Below are positions 19,835 to 22,544 of a DNA stretch of 22,544 nucleotides, piece after piece. The notes beneath the pieces were generated by a model. The model searched no databases. It was not told the origin of the DNA and saw only the letters and a list, made by a program, of their open reading frames with translations. Positions within the stretch are counted from its first letter, which is position 1. Each line of letters opens with the position of its first letter. Both the position numbers and the translations under genes were made by a program. Origin of the DNA: a virus. The DNA is taken from positions 1-22,544 of the IMG/VR virus record IMGVR_UViG_3300025671_000586; one strand, given 5' to 3'.

Positions 19835-21540
19835 CTGATATTATCAACTTCATCAAAGGGCGTTTGATTGTTAAAATAATATCTGTTTGATTTCCTATGA
19901 TATGTTATACCCTCTATATCTTGAGGATAACCTACCAATTTTTGTTTCTTTATTTTCTGACTGCCAAATGTAACTTGTGTATTACTAAAATCTAAAGCTC
20001 TATTTGGTCTCCATACAAAAAGTACATTATCACTTTTATCTGCAAAAGTACCACCACCTTTTATTGAATTAACATCTGGTTTTCTATACCTTCCGTTGTC
20101 ATCTTTTTGTGGTGTAACTTGGTGTGCAACTAAATGAACTGATATTTTATTCTCTACGGCAAACCTTTTTAGCTCACTCATAAATCTACTTATGTATAAA
20201 TCTTCTCTTTCACCTCTTTGCATCCTGTGTTGTACAGTATTGTATGGGTCAATAATCAATGAACGTATTCCTTTTGTCTTAACTAAAAACTTAGCTCTTT
20301 CAAATATGTCTTCTAATTTATAACTTTTTTTTGGATATATAATAAAAAAATGTTTTTTCATAAACTCCATGCCTTGTTTAAACTCCTTTTCACTCATATA
20401 ATTATTTTGATAAAAAGGGTCTGAACTTTTACCAATGTAACATTCTATTAAGTCATGGAAAAAATCATTTATTGGCATATTCTCTGGACTAAATACTGCA
20501 AACTTCCATCCATCGTGAAATGCCTTTAAAACTGATAATTGATTTAAAAACATACTTTTTCCTTCGTTTTGATAACCAGTCCAAATGTTTACTTCTCCAT
20601 TCCTCCAAGTCCATGCCCTATCTATGCAATCTATGTGAGTAGTAGAACCTCTTTCTTGTCCGTTCTTATAACCATCTAACATACTATCATAAATATCCTC
20701 AACACTAAATATACCCTCTACTTTTGGCACTCTAGCGTGTTTAAATCTATGTTGTAAAGATTTTATACCTTCATTAAGTAAAACTTCATTAGCATCTTTA
20801 TATGGGTTTGTGTCTATTAATCTTATTTTTTCAGCACCAATCCTTCTTATGAGTTCCTCTTCTAAGTACCTGCCGTTTTCATCATTGTCAGTACACAAAT
20901 AAACCACCTTTGCATTGTCAAACACTTCATAAGAATTTGTTATACATTCTAATTTCTTATCTAAGTTTTTGTCTCTGGCATTAGGAGCTCCCATATTTAC
21001 AGACGTATGCCAAGTAAAACCTGCTACCTCCCAACTTAATGAATCAAATTCACCTTCACATAATATAACAAAGTCTTGATTTACTACCCTGTCATAGTTA
21101 AATATTATAGGTTGACCATTTCTTGATTGTGTAAACGTTTTATTATCTATGCCTCTAGTTTTGTAATTAACAAGCTCATTGTTTTTAAGATAGGGAAATA
21201 CAACGCTTTTGCCATCTTTAGTAGTAGTAATCTTATTGTTTTCAATAACCTCATTTGTTATACCTCTACTATTAAGAAACTTAATGGCACTTGAATTTAT
21301 TTTCTTTAGGTTGTTTGTAGTGGGTTTAGTATATATTTTTTGTTCTATCATATTGTTGTTAGGGTTTACAGAACCGTTCCAACCACAATGGTGGCAGTGA
21401 TATAAGCCATCATCTAGGTTAATAGACAGTGATGTATCACTTTTATTTTTCCTAGTATGACTACATTTTGGGCATTTTACCTTCTGTTGAGAGTATTTGC
21501 CTTTAGGTACGATTCCAATTTTTCTAAAGTTTTCTTGCAT
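19813..21540 (-). CDS. Primase-helicase, zinc ribbon + Toprim + RecA-like helicase (575 aa)
   Basis: This resembles T7 gp4/Twinkle-type replicative primase-helicases. The N-terminal zinc ribbon has CPKC (23-26) and CHHC (49-52). The Toprim part shows CEGEFD (161-166) and TDNDENG (217-223), followed by DTNPYKDANEVL. The helicase has Walker A GYQNEGKS (322-329), a Walker B strand ending SLIIDPYN (D431), and VAHQ (H473). This order points to both primer synthesis and 5'-3' unwinding at the fork, though primase activity is inferred. The only gap in front of it (21541-21623) contains the 17-bp repeats that recur upstream of the tail genes. It overlaps the VRR-NUC gene. Confidence 0.92.
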   Translation of the reverse strand: MQENFRKIGIVPKGKYSQQKVKCPKCSHTRKNKSDTSLSINLDDGLYHCHHCGWNGSVNPNNNMIEQKIYTKPTTNNLKKINSSAIKFLNSRGITNEVIENNKITTTKDGKSVVFPYLKNNELVNYKTRGIDNKTFTQSRNGQPIIFNYDRVVNQDFVILCEGEFDSLSWEVAGFTWHTSVNMGAPNARDKNLDKKLECITNSYEVFDNAKVVYLCTDNDENGRYLEEELIRRIGAEKIRLIDTNPYKDANEVLLNEGIKSLQHRFKHARVPKVEGIFSVEDIYDSMLDGYKNGQERGSTTHIDCIDRAWTWRNGEVNIWTGYQNEGKSMFLNQLSVLKAFHDGWKFAVFSPENMPINDFFHDLIECYIGKSSDPFYQNNYMSEKEFKQGMEFMKKHFFIIYPKKSYKLEDIFERAKFLVKTKGIRSLIIDPYNTVQHRMQRGEREDLYISRFMSELKRFAVENKISVHLVAHQVTPQKDDNGRYRKPDVNSIKGGGTFADKSDNVLFVWRPNRALDFSNTQVTFGSQKIKKQKLVGYPQDIEGITYHRKSNRYYFNNQTPFDEVDNIRCENELE

Positions 21541-21565
21541 AGTAATTTTTTTTGTGTATATTTTA

Positions 21566-21626
21566 TATTACACTATGTAATATATTACACTATGTAATAT
21601 TTATTTATATATTACACTATGTATTA
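21566..21626. repeat. Tandem 17-bp near-palindromic repeats (right array)
   Basis: Two perfect copies of TATTACACTATGTAATA abut at 21566-21582 and 21583-21599, and a third, TATTACACTATGTATTA, lies at 21610-21626. They occupy the gap between the winged-helix gene and the primase-helicase, and the third copy covers the winged-helix stop codon. The shared 17-bp step with the left array (8989-9101) excludes simple AT-rich low complexity. Confidence 0.85.
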
Positions 21627-21929
21627 CATACAACTGACATTCTTGGCATCTGGACTAACGTAAATCTTACGCTCTTTGCCGTCATTTCCTAAGCTTTTTG
21701 TTATCCTGTTTATGTATTTCTTGTTTTCTAAGCTTTTAAGTATTCTATAAAGAGTTCTATCGTTTAAGTTTAATGCCATACAAATACTTTCGTTTGAGGC
21801 ATAACAATAACCTCTTTGTATTGACAATGAATCTATATAAGATAATACCGTAGCTTCTGATATTGATAAGTTTGTGTTCATAAATGCTAAATTAATGTTA
21901 ACGTATTTTGTGTTTTTTCTTTGTGTCAT
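21624..21929 (-). CDS. Winged-helix DNA-binding protein (101 aa)
   Basis: Residues about 22-80 form a winged helix-turn-helix: LSISEATVLSYIDSLS, then YASNESICMALNLNDRTLYR with ILKSLENKKYINRIT (recognition helix and start of wing) and GNDGKERKIYVS (wing). This resembles the helix-turn-helix domains of phage and plasmid replication initiators and DnaD-like proteins. I chose the ATG at 21929; the longer frame from 21965 begins with TTG inside the upstream hairpin. The 17-bp repeats start within its stop codon, so it is the prime candidate to bind them. That link is inference. Confidence 0.75.
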   Translation of the reverse strand: MTQRKNTKYVNINLAFMNTNLSISEATVLSYIDSLSIQRGYCYASNESICMALNLNDRTLYRILKSLENKKYINRITKSLGNDGKERKIYVSPDAKNVSCM

Positions 21930-21944
21930 AATGTGAGATAATAA

Positions 21945-21972
21945 TCCCCCAAAACAATTAAGCAATGGGGGA
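21945..21972. repeat. Inverted repeat between the SSB-like and winged-helix genes
   Basis: The arms TCCCCC (21945-21950) and GGGGGA (21967-21972) form a GC-rich 6-bp stem in otherwise AT-rich DNA, with a 16-nt loop. On the minus strand it is followed by ATTATTATC rather than a T run, so it may be an attenuator or a processing hairpin rather than a strong terminator. Confidence 0.45.
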
Positions 21973-21979
21973 ATGTTAA

Positions 21980-22240
21980 TTAAAATGGTAAATCTGGTGT
22001 TGGTAATGGTGCTGAAGGAGCTTCTACCGTTTTGTTCTCTGGAACGTACTCATCAATCCACACTGAGTGTGTTTTACCATATTGGTCAACTTCTTTTTTG
22101 TTACCAATAGTTAGTTTTAAATAACGCTTACCATTGTACTCAATCCAAGCGTCTCTTGTTTTTTCTTCACTAATTGTAAAGTTTACCAAGTCGTAGTTTC
22201 CAACTTTTTTTCCACTACCTACATACTTTTTTTCATTCAT
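21980..22240 (-). CDS. Small protein with SSB-like C-terminal tip (86 aa)
   Basis: The core is beta-rich, GKKVGNYDLVNFTISEEKTR and WIEYNGKRYLKLTIGNKKEV followed by SVWIDEYVPENK. It ends in a Pro-rich flexible tail closing with PLPTPDLPF. The end resembles the acidic SSB tip (DDxPF) that recruits replication and repair proteins in bacteria. The 70-residue core is small for an OB fold but possible. It sits directly after the ERF-type annealing gene and before the replication genes, so a role in covering or handing on single-stranded DNA is reasonable. The fold is not proven. Confidence 0.6.
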   Translation of the reverse strand: MNEKKYVGSGKKVGNYDLVNFTISEEKTRDAWIEYNGKRYLKLTIGNKKEVDQYGKTHSVWIDEYVPENKTVEAPSAPLPTPDLPF

Positions 22241-22254
22241 AATTTTAATTTAAT

Positions 22255-22544
22255 TTAGGTTAATAATAATTTTTCTACTTTCTTACTTACTTTATATTTT
22301 TTTCTAATATCGGTGATAGTAAAACCTTTCTCTTTAATAGCCTGTTTAGCTTTATTAAACTTATCACCCTTGTCTTCTAGCCAATCTTTATTTGGCTCTA
22401 ACACGCTTGTAGACGCATTTTGAGATGTCTTAGAGTGATTATTAGTAGCATCTGCATCTTTGGTATCATCAATTAAAAATAAGCCGTTTAAAGCGTACTT
22501 TCTAGCATAACTACTTGAAGCTCCATAACATTGAGCTACATCCA
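22255..22544 (-). CDS. erf: ERF-type single-strand annealing protein, C-terminal part (partial)
   Basis: Only about 96 C-terminal codons are in the window; the gene continues past the right edge. The visible part starts QCYGASSSYARKYALNGLFL and continues IDDTKDADATNNHS. It matches the conserved end of the ERF domain (GA..SYARRYAL..L.GI...DDDD). ERF proteins anneal complementary single strands in phage recombination, usually with an exonuclease; the RecE-like protein at 16962 is the likely partner. The C-terminal tail (KAKQAIKEKGFTITDIRKKY) is a basic helix that resembles a small DNA-binding segment. The stop is at 22255-22257. Confidence 0.8.
   Translation of the reverse strand, partial: DVAQCYGASSSYARKYALNGLFLIDDTKDADATNNHSKTSQNASTSVLEPNKDWLEDKGDKFNKAKQAIKEKGFTITDIRKKYKVSKKVEKLLLT

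Noticed and set aside
21630-21641. Partial GTCAGTTG match near the winged-helix stop codon
   Set aside because: It matches about 9 of 11 positions, is within coding sequence, and lacks a TTTG box and a -7 box at the right distances.

Overview
This window looks like a contiguous segment of a tailed-phage genome or prophage from a Bacteroidetes host, most likely a flavobacterium. The DNA is very AT-rich and essentially every gene lies on the minus strand, so the map is read from right to left. Host assignment rests on Bacteroidetes-type promoters (TTTG, 19-20 nt, TAnnTTTG), A-rich leaders without clear Shine-Dalgarno sequences, and several protein families I know mainly from Bacteroidetes phages. 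No tRNA, rRNA, CRISPR array, integrase, lysis gene, portal or major capsid gene is visible, so the window is only part of the genome.

Right part (22544 to about 14484): replication, recombination and packaging. In transcription order: the C-terminal end of an ERF-type single-strand annealing protein, a small protein with an SSB-like C-terminal tip, a winged-helix DNA-binding protein, a primase-helicase with zinc ribbon, Toprim and RecA-like motor, a VRR-NUC nuclease, a small sigma-like factor, a Cys-rich conserved protein, a PD-(D/E)XK-like protein, a 48-aa protein, a lipoprotein with its own host-type promoter, a RecE-like exonuclease, a 63-aa protein, a DnaA domain IV-like protein, an Nmad1/DUF1599-like protein, and small and large terminase subunits. 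Most of these genes overlap by a few bases.

Middle (about 14470 to 9720): an accessory early block of about 19 very small genes plus one ParB/Srx-domain protein. Three promoters sharing an extended GTCAGTTGGAA element drive it, and two rho-independent terminators (near 11345 and 9732) end its transcripts. Many of these genes are only 33-65 codons, and ATGA/TAATG start-stop overlaps support them. A six-unit 12-bp repeat array follows the 172-aa gene.

Left part (9720 to 1): the late or structural region. After a noncoding leader of about 350 bp comes an 80-aa protein, then a repeat-rich gap, then a tail-chaperone-like gene that appears to use a -1 frameshift. Two tail-completion-like proteins, a 382-aa and a 909-aa structural protein, a 48-aa protein, a tape-measure-like protein, an XkdF-like prohead protease and a Cys-rich 68-aa protein follow.

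The most striking non-coding structure is a 17-bp near-palindrome (TATTACA-CTA-TGTAATA) repeated head to tail at two places 12.5 kb apart: directly upstream of the primase-helicase (21566-21626) and upstream of the tail operon (8989-9101). It looks like a set of iterons or operators for one phage DNA-binding protein and is the best candidate here for an undescribed replication or regulatory system. Functional names below are inferred from motifs read by eye; no database search was run.
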